A stretch of 64,000 nt of DNA, taken from positions 63,867,613-63,931,612 of the forward strand of contig NC_133172.1 of NCBI RefSeq assembly GCF_040802235.1, given 5' to 3'. Source of the DNA: Manis javanica (lineage: Eukaryota; Chordata; Mammalia; Pholidota; Manidae). Under the pieces are notes generated by a model. That model was not told the origin of the DNA. It searched no databases and saw nothing but the letters and a program-made list of their open reading frames with translations. Positions within the stretch are counted from its first letter, which is position 1. The number at the start of each line of letters is the position of its first letter. Of the stretch, positions 22,571 to 33,595 are shown piece after piece. Position numbers and translations under genes: made by a program.

Positions 22571-25500
22571 CTTCAGTCATGGAACCGTCTCCCCAGCCAC
22601 GACACCAGACACGCCCATTCCCCACTGGTGTCTGGTGCCCCTGCACGAGGTGCCTTCCTGCCCAGGGTGGGCATGGGGTCTGGGCATCCTCACCTAGTGG
22701 GTGGGTGGGGTGGGGGGCCCCAGAGGAGGGCTGGTCAGGGAGTGCCGTGCACAGAGGTGGACGTGCACAGAAGTGCCCCCACGTTGCTGGGCCACAGCAA
22801 CAGGGCAGCCTGCACGGGTGTGGCCAGAGCTGGTCTGTATCCGGGCAGGAGGGAGCTCGGTGGGGGCTGGCGGGGGCATCTGGGGGGCTTCCAAGTATGA
22901 GAGCCCTGAGAGCATTTACAGGGGCACGTGCACCGAGGCCCTGGAGAAGCTAGGGGTGCTGGGTTGCTGATGTTCTCATGGAAATGAGGCCCAAAAGGCC
23001 AGGAGGGTGGCCCGCGGCCGTGCGGCTGGAGGCCAGGGTCCTTGTGCTCCGGGCTGTTCTCACTCCGCAGTGCAGGGCCTCAGGGACCCTCACCCCCACC
23101 CTCTCTTTGTGGGAGAAGACTGCTGGCTCTTGAGCCCTTGGATGCTGGGGCGCCCACAGAGGCCCCAAGGAGGACAGAGTGGGATGAGGCTGAGGACAGG
23201 GGGGCACGGGAACAGGGCCACAGCCCCCAGGGGTGGCCCAGCCAGGCCAGGCCAGAGCGAAGGGGAAGGCAGGCAGCTCGGGGAGTTTCCCAGCTGTGTG
23301 GCCAGCCCCATTAGGCACCCAGTGGGGCCCCGGAAACGTGGGCTGGCCTTCCGCAGAGCCGAACTCGTGACCCACCTGGCCCACCTACTGGGACCACAGA
23401 ACAGCAAGATGGCTGGATGCAGGCTGGGGCCCCGAGTCACCCAGGAGCGCCCACGGCCTGCCGGGAAGGGAGGTCACCCAGAAGCCCCATGGACCCAGGG
23501 TGCCCTGCTGGCTCAGCTAGGGGCCTGGGGGTGGGGAGATGCACAGGGGCTCAGCAGGGACTCCAGCCATCCTGCCCACTCCCGGTCCCCTCCAAGCCCC
23601 TGCAGCTCCGCGTCTCACTGCTGTGCAGTCGGAGCTACATTTCTGGCTCCATCCAGGCCCCAGGCTCCAAGTCCATGCATGGGCCTCCGCTGTCCTCTCT
23701 GCTTCCTGCAGGGGCGGTGGCGGCCAGTGGCTGGTGTGGGAGGGCACAGCCCATCAGCCACCAAGGAGTACTGCTGGTCCCACCCGGCCCCCAACTGGGC
23801 CCTGGGCAGCTGATGGTCGGAGTCCAGGACCTGCCACCCACTGGCTGCCTGTGTTCCTCTCTGAACCTTTGTCTCCTCATCTGCTGGCTGGGAATTCAGG
23901 TCCCTAAGATAGATTGTCCATCTGAGAAGCTCCCTGTGCTAGTTCCTGTTCCTTCCAACCCTGAACAAATGTCAGTTCATGGTTATGGGAAGCTTCCCCC
24001 TTTTCTCCCCTAAGAGTGAACTCCCTTTCCAGAGGGTGTGGGGAGAGGGGGGTGGTGATCGGAACAGAAATGTTTATCAAGCAAGTATGGTCTCTGGGTC
24101 CCTTCCTTCTGGCCCTCCCAGCTGCACAAGCCTGGAGAATCATCACCATATGTCATGACTGTCATTCCTGAGACTCCCACTCAAAGTGCCTCCCCTCTGC
24201 TGCTAGGGCCCAGAGCTCAGCCCTACCCCCAGCAGGGCAGGGGTCCCAAGGCCTGGATGGATGCTCAGCAGCGGGAGGACCTGACCGTTAGAGGTACAGC
24301 CTGGTACCCAGGGGCGCCACCCCTGACCCCGAAGCAGCCCCTGCTCCCCCTCCACGGCTGTCCTGAGCCAGAACCTCACCTAGTGACCCCAAGAGGGTGA
24401 GCATTGTCCTGGTCCCCCAGCAGATCTGTGGCCACACCTGCCTAGGACCAGGCCCTGCACCCCACAGGAGGCCTCTCCCTTTGTCCCATGCAGCCCTCCT
24501 GGCGCCCAGTCCCCTGGGGCCGTAGGAATTTGCAGGAATTACCCTGAAGAGGCCCGGGCCATGCCCTCTGAGGTCAACTCAGGTCTTTCTGCCACTGCTT
24601 CTAGAAGTTTCCATGGACTTGAAGGCATGTTTGCATGAGCCCCTTTGGTAATCACATACTCTGCCTAGCGGCTGGAGGGGGGTATCCCAGACTCAAGGCC
24701 TGGTTTGGAGTCCCCAGCCAGCCCATTCCCCCCATGTGCCCACCATTGCTGCCAGCTGGCCCTCCACCCTGAGGAGGGACCATCTGCTCCAGTCCTGTGA
24801 CAGCAGAGGGATAGTCCCAGCCGGCCCTACATGCTGGCAGTAGGCCCGTGTGGTGCCCAGGCTCCCAGGCCACCTGGCCCAGCTGCACCTGAGCGGATGT
24901 GTGCAGTGTGTGGGCCAGGGGCGTTCTGCCCGCAGCGCCCCACCCCCCGACTGGGAAGTGAAATTGCTGGGCGTGCAGGCCTGGGCAGTGGGGTCCGCCA
25001 GGTGGGGTTTCCGAGAGCGGTGTGGGGGCGGGTCTTCTGCCCAGGCACCAGGACTCCAGTGTCCTCAGCAGGGGACCCATGGGGTGTACCCAGGGTGAGG
25101 GACTCCACCTGCCAGAGGCTGGCGTGCCCTGACCGCAGGCTCACCCACCTCCAGGAAGAGGCCATTCTGCATCTGGTGAGCAGCTGCGCCAGCACGTGGC
25201 TTCTGTGTCCCACGTCCACAAACACACCCAGCCCCCAGGCCCTGTTCTCAGCCCCCACAGCAGCGCCCTCATCTACCCACAGAGGGGTATGCTGAGACTC
25301 AGCCAGGACCATGGCACCTGGGGGCCATGGGACATGAGGAAACCAGCCCTTGTTGAGGATGAAGCATCTGGGGACGCTGGCCTCAGGACGCTGGCCAGCA
25401 CGGACCCTGCTGAGCTTTGCACCCAGGCCTTGCTCCTGCCTGGCCCCCGGCCCCCAGGGAGCTGGGACCAGCCCTCTCCGGGCTGAGCTGGGGGTGCTGA

Positions 25501-28500
25501 CAGGTGGCCCCTTGCAGGCATTCTCAGGCTGGATTCCCTAGTAAGCTGGGGTTCCGAGGGCCCCTCAGAGGCTGCAGTGTGGGGCAGCCGCACAAAAGCT
25601 CCAGCCCCAAAGCCCCAGGAACTCCATCCATTCAGCTCACTGTCAACAGCGTTTATAATACTGGAATTGTGGGCATTGGAGGCCTGCGCTGTGGCTGCCC
25701 TGGGCCCAGCTAAAGGGCTCCCTCCCAGGGATGGGCCCTTGGCCTCTCCTCATGGGTCTGACCAATAACCGGATGACGCCCACATGCGTCCCTCCCAGGA
25801 GTGTCTGCAGGCAGTGGGCCCTGCCAGCCGCTCACCCCCATCAGCCTGCCTGCTCCGCTGCCCCGGACTCAGCCCCTCGCTTGGGCTGGGGAAGGTCACA
25901 TGGTGATTCTGTGGGGCCACTTGGCCTGTGCTGACCTGGTGTTCGAGCATGGCGAGTTGCCCATATCACCCGTGTCACTCCCAGCCCCACGGTACCCGCA
26001 GACTGAGGGCCCGGTCCGTACTGCCCTGGGCTGCCTCTGCCCTGCAGCCTGCGTCCCCACCTCCCTGAAGGATGGGCTCCTGGGCTGAGAGTCAGCCTGC
26101 ACCTGCCATGAGGGCCTGGGCAGGCTGGTGCCTGTGCCTCCCAAGTCCAGGCATCCTGGGGGCAGCGGCTCCTATCTGGGAAGACAGGATGATTTGGTCC
26201 TACCTCCCGTGCCCCAGAGGGGCCAGCGAGGTGGCAGGGAGGGCACAAGGAACTCTGGCTGGCACCAAGCGCCTCCGGAACAGCCCAGGGCCAGTGGCCA
26301 AGGTGCTCAGCTGTCGTTCTGATTGAATCCAGATGCTCTGCCATGTGTGTGAATGTGCTCTGGGAGCATTTACATGAAAACCGCAAGGATCAGAGAGGTG
26401 TTCTGGGCACCGGCTTCGTGCCAAGCTGGGGGTGCAGAGCTGGCGAAGAAGCCCCAGGCTCCTTGCTGATGGCTGGTGGCCCAGGTGGGGCGGTCCCTCC
26501 ACCCCAGCCTCTACCCTCTGCTTCAGGCCACTAGGACAGCCCACATCTGCTGGGGTGCCAGGAGCCAGGCAGCTGCTGGGACTGGGCCCAGGGCCACCTT
26601 GCTTCTCAGAAGCAGTCCAGGTGGGGAGGCTGGCTGGAGCCTGGCCAACATCCTCCAAGGGCTCCATGCTGGGCCCAGAAACGGGGCATTGAGCCCAAAG
26701 TGACCTGAATTCAGAAATCACTCAGAGAACAGCAGAGGCTACAGGGAGCGATGGCTGAGTCCAGGCCCAGCAGGAGCGGCTAGATGGAGGCCGTGTAGCT
26801 CTGCCACCCTGCGTTCGCAGGCCCTTTGTGGTTGTGGCTGGATTGGCCAAGGGGACAGGCAGGACCTTCCTACACCACCACTGTGCTCAGTTTACTGCCT
26901 GCCCTGGCACATGCTGGCCCAGGTGTATGGAGGGGAATCTGAGCCTCGGGGCCCCCGGGCACCTCGCAGCGGACAGGGCCTCAGCCCGGGGCTCTTGCAG
27001 AAGGCAGTGCGTGTGCGGCCCTGTAGCCTGTACCCATGGTGCTAAGTGATGAGAGGCCCATGGGATGCACTGGAGACGGGGGCTGCAGAGAGGCATGGCA
27101 GAGGAAGGAAATGGTCCACGGAGGAGGAGGAGGAAGGACTTGGAAATAGGTCCAATTTGCAGGTGCCACACAGCCACTGAAGGAGCCACATCCCAGCTGG
27201 CACTGCTGGGGAGGCCGGGCCACTTCCCGCTGCACACAGGCTGGCAGCCGCGCCAGTGCAAGGGGCTGGCTGGGAGACACGGCTTTGGCACTCGGAGGCT
27301 CCCTGTCCTGGCTCCGTCGCAGGCAGGCCCTGGAGCCCTGCGGTGCCCAGCTCTGCCCCCTGCACTGGGGCGGGCTGTCCGCTTTGTTCCGCCTCCTGAC
27401 TCAGCACTGACTCTTCCAGAAACACCCTCCCAGACACGCCCAGAAGTACTGTTTTCCCAGCTGAGCAGCCAGGTCGCTGAGCACAGTCAGGGTGACACAA
27501 AATTAACCGCCGGAGCAGAAGCAGATTACGTGCACTTCCCATCTTGTCAGGGAATATTTTACCAGGATCGTTGCTCAGGGCTGAGATTTAAAACAGTCAC
27601 TGTTGCTCCTTATCAAGGGCAGTCTCGTGGAAGCTGTTTCCTCTCCTGCACGCGTGAGCCGTGAACGACCGTGTGGGACTGCAGCCTGGGGCTGTGGCCG
27701 TGGTCCTCTTGTGGAAAAGGCGATGGCACCTTAATGTTATGCAGCTGGTGTTGGCCTTGCAAACCCCTGAAAATGGCTTTGAGGCCCCCAGGGGGCAGAC
27801 GGTGAGGGGCAGGGAAGACAGGACGAAGTTCAAGCTTACTGCCCAGTGCCTTCTCTGGGGAACAGGAAGGCAGGAAGGGAATTTCCCCACCCCCTAGCTC
27901 CACCCCTGACCTCTGACCTGTATGCCAGGGCTCCCCAGCTGCACAGCAGGGTCCCCCTGCCTTAGCCAGGCCTCCAAGCCTGCTTTGTCCAGCCTCACGT
28001 TTCCATACTCACTGGCTCTGAATCTCAAACCTCAGTCTCAAACCCCAGCTGCCTGGCGAAGCCCTGTAAGCGTGGTGACCTCGTTATCCCTCCCTTCGTC
28101 CTCCCTAATCAGCGCTCAGTGAGGAAGACTGACTAGTTGGCTGGGCGCTTATATGACTGCCCCTCCTCCCACTGCCCCCTCCAGCTGTAAATAGAAGAAA
28201 GTCCAAACTCAAAGTGGCCGAAGCCGCTCAGCTCGCCTAAGCGGAATCCAGAGGCAGGACAGGACCCAGTACAGTGAGTGCAGTGGCTCTGCCTGCCTGT
28301 TCTCCTTGTGGCTCACTTGCAGGCCAGAGCTCCTCGCAGTCACGTGATGGCTGCAGGGATTCCGGACATCATACAAACACGTGACATCCACTAGGGAGGA
28401 AGAGCCCTGTACATCGAGAACCTTCGTAGACTGGGCCTTCCATCTGGACATGACTCACAGAGAAAGTGGGAATGGGAGAAAAATCAGGCTTGAGAGGAAA

Positions 28501-29030
28501 GAGGGAAGGTGGAGCAGTGAGCGTTTGTCAAATGGGCATCAACAGGAACTGGCAGTCATACCCCGGGCTTTGGGCAGTGAATAGGTCAGCTGTTATTGAT
28601 GACAGTTCCCTCCAACGCCAGTCGCCTTCTTTAATATTTGGTCTCGCTGATACTTCGGGGTGTCCAGATGAGAGTTGGGGAGCTTTCATTCACTCATCCT
28701 TCTCTTCTGTATGCCACGGGAACCAGGAGTGGCCTTGCCACGAGGGCCACGCCTTGAGTTCCCTGCAGCTGCCCGTGGCTGGCAGAGCCGGGGGCTCCCC
28801 ACCTCCCACAGTGTGGATTCTGGGCTCCTTGATCTCAGCGCCCCATCTGGCCCCCGGCCTTCACAGTCTCATCCCCCAGGCACCTCGCCAAGCCCGGAGT
28901 GCGGCTGAGCGTGGCAGGCCCCTTCCTCCCCATGTCCAAACCCTCTGACCCTTTAAGGACCCGTCCTCAGAACGCCTTCCTTGACTCGCCTGACGGCGCT
29001 GAGGGCCTCCCGATGCCTTGCAGATGTTTT
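22570..29030. other. GC-rich intergenic DNA with no supported gene
   Basis: No recognised exon. Open frames on both strands overlap each other and give low-complexity products. A weak MIR-like patch lies near 23850-23905 (CTGAACCTTTGTCTCCTCAT). A slightly AT-richer patch at 27480-27610 holds AAAATTAACC and a GATA-type CTTATCAA and might be regulatory. Otherwise I see nothing. Confidence 0.55.
27785..27798 (+). promoter_or_regulatory. CTCF-like motif, + orientation
   Basis: CCCCCAGGGGGCAG agrees with 13 of 14 positions of the CTCF core CCASYAGRKGGCRS. It is 4.9 kb upstream of the CpG island. Motif match only. Confidence 0.45.
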
Positions 29031-29034
29031 GTGA

Positions 29035-29185
29035 GAACTTTTTGTGCAGCATTTGCTATATTAGGCACAGTGCTAAGAGCTGTACATGGAACATCTTATT
29101 CACTTTTAGAACATCCAGTGGAGGTAGGCATTCTGATCCTCAGGGATTAACTTGCCAGATGTCACACGCCAGAGCTGAGAGAAGC
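29035..29185 (-). repeat. MIR element, antisense
   Basis: ATATTAGGCACAGTGCTAAG, AGCTGTACATGGAACATCTT, GTGGAGGTAGGCATTCTGAT and CCAGATGTCACACGCCAGAG follow the MIR reverse complement over most of its length. Confidence 0.75.
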
Positions 29186-29189
29186 TGTG

Positions 29190-29570
29190 TGTTCGTTCTG
29201 TATTGCTATGTTCAAATTACCCCCAAACTCAGTGGCTTAGAATACAAGTATCATTTTCTCACAGTGTCTGTGGGTCAGGAGTTTGGGCGCATCTCAGCTG
29301 GGTGGGTCTGGTTCAGGGCGCCACGTGAGCTTGCCCTGGGGTGTCAGCAGGGGCTGTGGTCTCTGCTGATGGCTCAGCCAAGGCTGGAAGGTCTGCTTCC
29401 AAGGTGACTCCCACACAGCTATGGGCAGGAGGCCAAAGTTCCTGCCCATTTAGACCCTCCACAGGGCCAAGTGTCCTCACAGTGTGGCAGCTGGTATCCC
29501 CACAACAAGCCATCCATCATGCCAAGGTTAAAGCTGATGGCTTTTAGGGCTTCACCCCAAAGCCAATTCC
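29190..29570 (-). mobile_element. MaLR-type LTR (MLT1-like), antisense
   Basis: CTGTATTGCTATGTTCAAAT, CCCAAACTCAGTGGCTTAGA, TCTGTGGGTCAGGAGTTTGG, TCAGCTGGGTGGGTCTGGTT and GTGTCCTCACAGTGTGGCAG match, in order, an old ERVL-MaLR solitary LTR read backwards. Diverged and non-coding; the subfamily is from memory. Confidence 0.55.
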
Positions 29571-31065
29571 TCAAAACTTCATAACACAGCTGAACCCTCT
29601 TTGGTTGGGATGGAACTGCAGGTGGGCATGGACATCAGGAGGATAGACTCTGGAGGCTGAGGGCCGCAGGAAGGATGAGATCCGGGTCTTGCCTGACCCG
29701 GAGGTGGGATCTGTGACCTGGACCGCGGGACTCCAGAGATGCTTCTGGGCTTTTGAATCCCTTCCTGGCACAATGGCCGACTTCTGGGTTGGCCGGGAGA
29801 GCCCGCAGCAGGGAAGTGATGTGCTGGCAGCTCGCAGGGGTCCCTTTGTGAGGGCGCTGCCACCAGGTGGGTGTTTTGCTTTAATCATGTGAAAAGGTGC
29901 GATCCAGTTGCGCCCCACAGTTTGGGCTCATTAAGCTGCAGGTGTGAATGAAATGGGGGAGGATGCTGCTGCTGGAAGGACTCCCTCTGGGGAAAAGCTG
30001 GGGGCACAGAGCTGCCTGGGCCTCAGGGTGGGGCTGGGCTAGGGCTGGACTGGGTCTCAGGCTGAGGAGGCTCGGCTGCCTCCTGGAGGGGCAGACGGGA
30101 CATCACACAGTGGCCAAAGCTGCTGCCCCCTGCCTTGTGGAGAAGGCATCCCCATGCCTCCCACACGTGCCAGCTCTGAGCTCTTTGCCAAGGAGCTGGA
30201 GACAAAGATGCCAGTCATGAGGGCAGGGAGGGTCTGCAGGCCCCACCTGCACTGGCTCTTGGGTGCCGTCCACAGGGGTGAGCTAGGAGCTGAGATGCAC
30301 GCTTCCTTTAACCAGTCCGTGGCAAGACGCACGGGACACCAGAGATGCCCCTTTACTCTGGAGGGGCAGGAGCAGACAGCGCTCTGAGGCCCTCCCCAGG
30401 GCACCTGCCTCCCGGGGCTGGGTCCAAGCGTGGCTCAGGTTTGCAGCAGGCTGTGGCAGGAGCTCCCCCGAAGGGGCTCCCCTCCTCCCCAGGACACGGG
30501 CCTCCTGGCCCCAGGCCTCCGAGGTACAAGATGGCTTTCGACACTTCCCCATGAGGGGACAGCCCCCCACAAATCAAAGGTGGGGAGGTGTGTGCAGTCC
30601 TGAGGCCGAGCTGGGGGCCAGTTGCTAGAGTTCATGTCTTTATGGGTCCCTGACATTCTGTCCATATACACAGTGGGAAACACCTCATTTTGTTCTCTAA
30701 CCTTTGTTTTAAGATTTGGAAATTACTTGGTGCTCTTTTTACTCTGGTGTAGACTGCCGTAAGCAAGGCCTATGTTCCTCTGTAGCTTTGCCACTGTCCT
30801 TTCCGTGGCTATGCGGGCTCTCATGACTGCTGCCTCCCGATCTGCCTGATTCACCGAGCCCGTGGCAGGACAGCGGCTGTTTCCTGGTTCGTGGCTATAA
30901 GGAACAGCGTGGCCACGAACATCTGCGAGGGCACCACTTGTGGCTTTGTTCCATTCTTTCCGGAAGGAGCTGGCCAGGCGTCACGTGGAGAGGAGCTCAG
31001 TTTTAAGGAGAGGGACACGTGTCTGATGTTCACACAACCTCACAGCCACAGGCCACAGGAGGCAG
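29570..31065. other. Unassigned intergenic sequence
   Basis: No gene or repeat that I recognise. The sequence GCTGCCACCAGGTGGGTG near 29860 is a weak partial CTCF-like word. Confidence 0.4.
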
Positions 31066-31069
31066 TAAT

Positions 31070-31170
31070 GGGGCAGCACGCAGAGCTCTGGGTTGGAATC
31101 CCAGGTCTGCCGCTTGGTAGGCATGTGAGTGTGGCCATGTGATGTCGTGTGTCTTCATGGTGAAGGGGGA
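31070..31170 (+). repeat. MIR element
   Basis: CAGAGCTCTGGGTTGGAATC, CCAGGTCTGCCGCTTGGTAG and GCATGTGAGTGTGGCCATGT align with the tRNA-related 5' part of MIR. Confidence 0.75.
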
Positions 31171-31174
31171 CAGT

Positions 31175-32385
31175 GCAGGTACTGGCCAGCGTCACTGCCC
31201 TCCTGCCCACCGACCACCTCCCTGTCCAAAAGCCTCCCCCATCACCTTGCCCAGCTGGATTTTCCTTCAGAGTGTGGGCGGGGCTTAGCAATAGGCACCG
31301 ATCTCACAGTGGAGGCTGATGGGAGGCTGATGGAAGCCCACGACTTGGCCTGCAGGTGGCGTCTTCTGTGTGTCCCATTGTTTGCCCGTCGCGAGATTAT
31401 CCTTGGAGATCTTCTCGGAGCATTTAGGGGACCGGCCATGGGGACGGTGCTGGGCAGGAGCTGCCTGGAGGCTAAGAGCTACGTTTACGTGGATCCCCCT
31501 GAAGCGTTTCTCTGTCCCCTCTCCTTACGGTCTATCTGTCACAGTTACAGAGTCACGCGTCCACACCGTCTAAGGGCCCGCGCTCCCCTCCCTGAACACC
31601 AGGGGCACAACTTCTGACAGACTGTCGTGATGTTTGCCTCCAGGAGCCCAGGCAGCCTCCCCAGTCATCCTTGCTGCCATTTGCTCCTTTGAGGGACACT
31701 CAGGGGTCGCTCCCTCCCACCACACCCCGTCCCAAGGGTCTGCCAGTGACTGGCTGAGCTCCAGGCCAGTGCTTGTGCCTCAGTGTTTGTGTGGCTGATG
31801 TTTACATGACTGTGATTCTGTAAAGGCTCCTGGGGCCGCCTCCTGGGACAATGCGGTAACCACGCCCTTGCTTCCTGTCCTCCCCGCCTCTGCTCATCAC
31901 CTTCTTTTTCTTGCTCTGTTTTCTATGTATGTACTCTTCTTCCGGGCCCAAACTCCCCCTCCATAGGGCAAACACCCCAGAGATTCCGTCCATGTCGTCT
32001 TCCTGAGTCTGACTGTCCCATCTGCCAGGTGGGGGGCTCCAGGAGTTGTAGAAGCAGGACCGGCGGGGAAGCTGGGATCTGAGTCAGGTTGTCACTGCGC
32101 TGCACTGGCTGCTGCTGCGCTGGGAACAGTCGGAGGCTGGGAAGTGTGAGCAGGGAGACCAGGAGGAGCCTCTTCAGTAACCCCAGAGTGAAACAAGGGT
32201 TTCCCAGGGCCCCCAGGGGTGTTGTGGTGGAGATGGTGGGAGGCGGCTGGTTTCTGAAGGGCTCTGAAGAAGCCAGCACGACCGGGCGAGGCAGGCAAGC
32301 AGGGGAACACGCGTGGCCCGCGTGGCCGGGCACCAGGAATGACGCGGAGAGGGGGCGGCCTCGGGACAACTGTTCAGGGCCGGCT
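31175..32385. other. Immediate upstream flank of the ACSF3 promoter region
   Basis: Unique-looking sequence, no exon seen. GC and CpG content rise steadily from about 32.0 kb towards the LTR and island. Confidence 0.45.
31349..31362 (+). promoter_or_regulatory. CTCF-like motif, + orientation
   Basis: CCTGCAGGTGGCGT agrees with 12 of 14 core positions, 1.35 kb upstream of the CpG island. Confidence 0.3.
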
Positions 32386-32735
32386 TTCAGTCAGCCCGGG
32401 CCGCCGTGCACATGTATCCCCGCGGACGGGCGCAGCGTTTAAACAGCAGACTTCCATTTCTCGGTGTTCTGGAGGCTGCAGGTCCAAGATCGGGGGGCCG
32501 GCGGCCTCGGTGCGTGGTGAGGCTGCGTCCTCACAGACGGCCGATTGGTCAGTGTCCTCCCGGGGCAGGAGGGACAGGGCGCTGCCCGGGGTCTAAGGGC
32601 AGGGACACCATCCATGGGGCTCTGCCCTCATGGCCCAGGCACCTGCCAGGCCCTGCCGCCTCGGCCCACCTAATGCCACCGCCCTGGGGGTTAGGCTTCA
32701 GCGCAGGAATGAGGGGCGCGGGCCGCAAACATGAG
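32385..32735 (-). mobile_element. MaLR-type LTR (MLT1/MST-like), antisense, merging into the CpG island
   Basis: On the + strand the order of landmarks matches the reverse complement of an ERVL-MaLR LTR: a GTCAGCCCGGGCCGCC block, TTTAAACAGCAGACTTCCATTT, GTTCTGGAGGCTGCAGGTCC, GGTGAGGCTGCGTCCTCACA, GGGCTCTGCCCTCATG, and CCTGGGGGTTAGGCTTCA. The length of about 350 bases fits one solitary LTR with no internal coding. The copy is unusually GC- and CpG-rich for such an old element, and it holds a good NF-Y box (ATTGG at 32544-32548). The family assignment is from memory. Confidence 0.7.
32541..32550 (-). promoter_or_regulatory. CCAAT box (NF-Y type) inside the MaLR LTR
   Basis: CCGATTGGTC on the + strand is the reverse complement of GACCAATCGG, a full NF-Y consensus. 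It lies within the LTR-derived segment, 160 bases before the dense CpG core. Whether it serves ACSF3 is inference. Confidence 0.4.
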
Positions 32736-33430
32736 CTGGGGAGACGCCACGGCGGTTGGCCTCCCCTCGGCGCCGACCCTGGGCGCCGGCGCTCGCTTCC
32801 CTCTGCGCCCCGAGGACCTGCGGCCGCGCCCGGAACCCGCTGGCCGCCGCGCCGCACCCGCCGGGGGTCACGCTTGGGCGACGGACGCGGGGTGCGCGCG
32901 CAGCCGCCGGTGCGGTTCCGGTTCCGGCCCGAGGAGGACGAGCGGGGCCCGCGGCCGCTGAGGTAGAGCCCGCCGCCCCCGAGCCCCGCCGCCCCGCGGG
33001 CAGGGCCCCTCCTCCCGGCCCCGCCTTTCTTCAGCGACCGGCCGCTCGTCCCGCAGCTTCGCGGCCGCAGGGGCCCCTGGGTCACGCGGAGGGACCGTGT
33101 CGCGGCCGGGGCCCCGCCTCCGTGGCCCGGGGAGTGGTGGGCAGTTAGTCGGGCCCGCGTCCAGCCGTCGTTGGAGGGGAGCTTGATCTGCCATGTGTCA
33201 AATAAATTGATTTCCGCTTCTCTTTGGGCCTGGAGGAGGCGCCCCTGAGGCGCCTGCACCCCTGCCTGCCTGTCTGGTGGCTGCGTGCGCCGTGTTCGGT
33301 GCACAGGGTGCGGATTCGGAGCGGGCCCGGCTCCTCTCGGCCAGCAAATCCCTAACGGTGACGGTCTGTGCGGGCCGGGTGTTTGCAGGCCCTGCGAGCG
33401 CCCCTCTGGCGGGAGATGGGAGACTTTAAA
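32700..33430 (+). promoter_or_regulatory. ACSF3: CpG island, inferred ACSF3 promoter and 5' untranslated exon
   Basis: This is the only stretch in the window with very dense CpG (many CGCG, GCGC and CCGCGG words) and GC far above its flanks. It lies 5.7 kb upstream of the start codon and on the side expected for the untranslated first exon of ACSF3. No TATA box is obvious, as is usual for housekeeping mitochondrial-enzyme promoters. A possible exon 1 donor is the GTAGAG at 32963, but I cannot fix the transcription start or the exon 1 boundary from sequence alone. The island may also fire antisense. Confidence 0.75.
32916..32927 (-). promoter_or_regulatory. Tandem ETS-type sites (two abutting CCGGAA words on the minus strand)
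   Basis: The + strand reads TTCCGG twice without a gap, the reverse complement of the ETS/GABP core. GABP and other ETS factors commonly drive genes for mitochondrial proteins from CpG-island promoters, and closely spaced duplicate sites are typical of GABP tetramer binding. The position in the middle of the island fits; occupancy is inference. Confidence 0.45.
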
Positions 33431-33505
33431 GAGGAGGTTGGTGGTGAGCTGGGCTTTGAAGGATGACTAGGAGTTTGCCAGAAAGGGAAAGGAAGAGAAC
33501 CTGGA
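33425..33505 (-). repeat. L2 LINE fragment, antisense
   Basis: GGTGAGCTGGGCTTTGAAGG followed by ATGACTAGGAGTTTGCCAGA is a textbook reverse-strand L2 motif. It marks the downstream edge of the CpG island. Confidence 0.75.
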
Positions 33506-33573
33506 GGTGGGAGCAGGACTCTCCCGTCCCGTCTGGGCAGTTTTGATAACCAGCCAGGAGGGGAGCTGTTTGT

Positions 33574-33595
33574 CGGGGGGCGAGGGGGGGGGGCG
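33574..33595 (+). other. Long G-runs (possible G-quadruplex)
   Basis: A run of six G, then CGA, then about ten G, then CGG, within 150 bases of the CpG-island edge in intron 1. Confidence 0.5.

Noticed and set aside
26225-26242. CCAGCGAGGTGGCAGGG as another CTCF site.
   Set aside because: One extra base in the core leaves only 11 of 14 positions matching.
32406-33304. Long open frames on both strands across the CpG island (186 codons +, 251 codons -).
   Set aside because: CpG islands have few stop codons. The products are low-complexity Arg/Pro/Gly/Ala, overlap on both strands, and run through an LTR, so chance is the better explanation.
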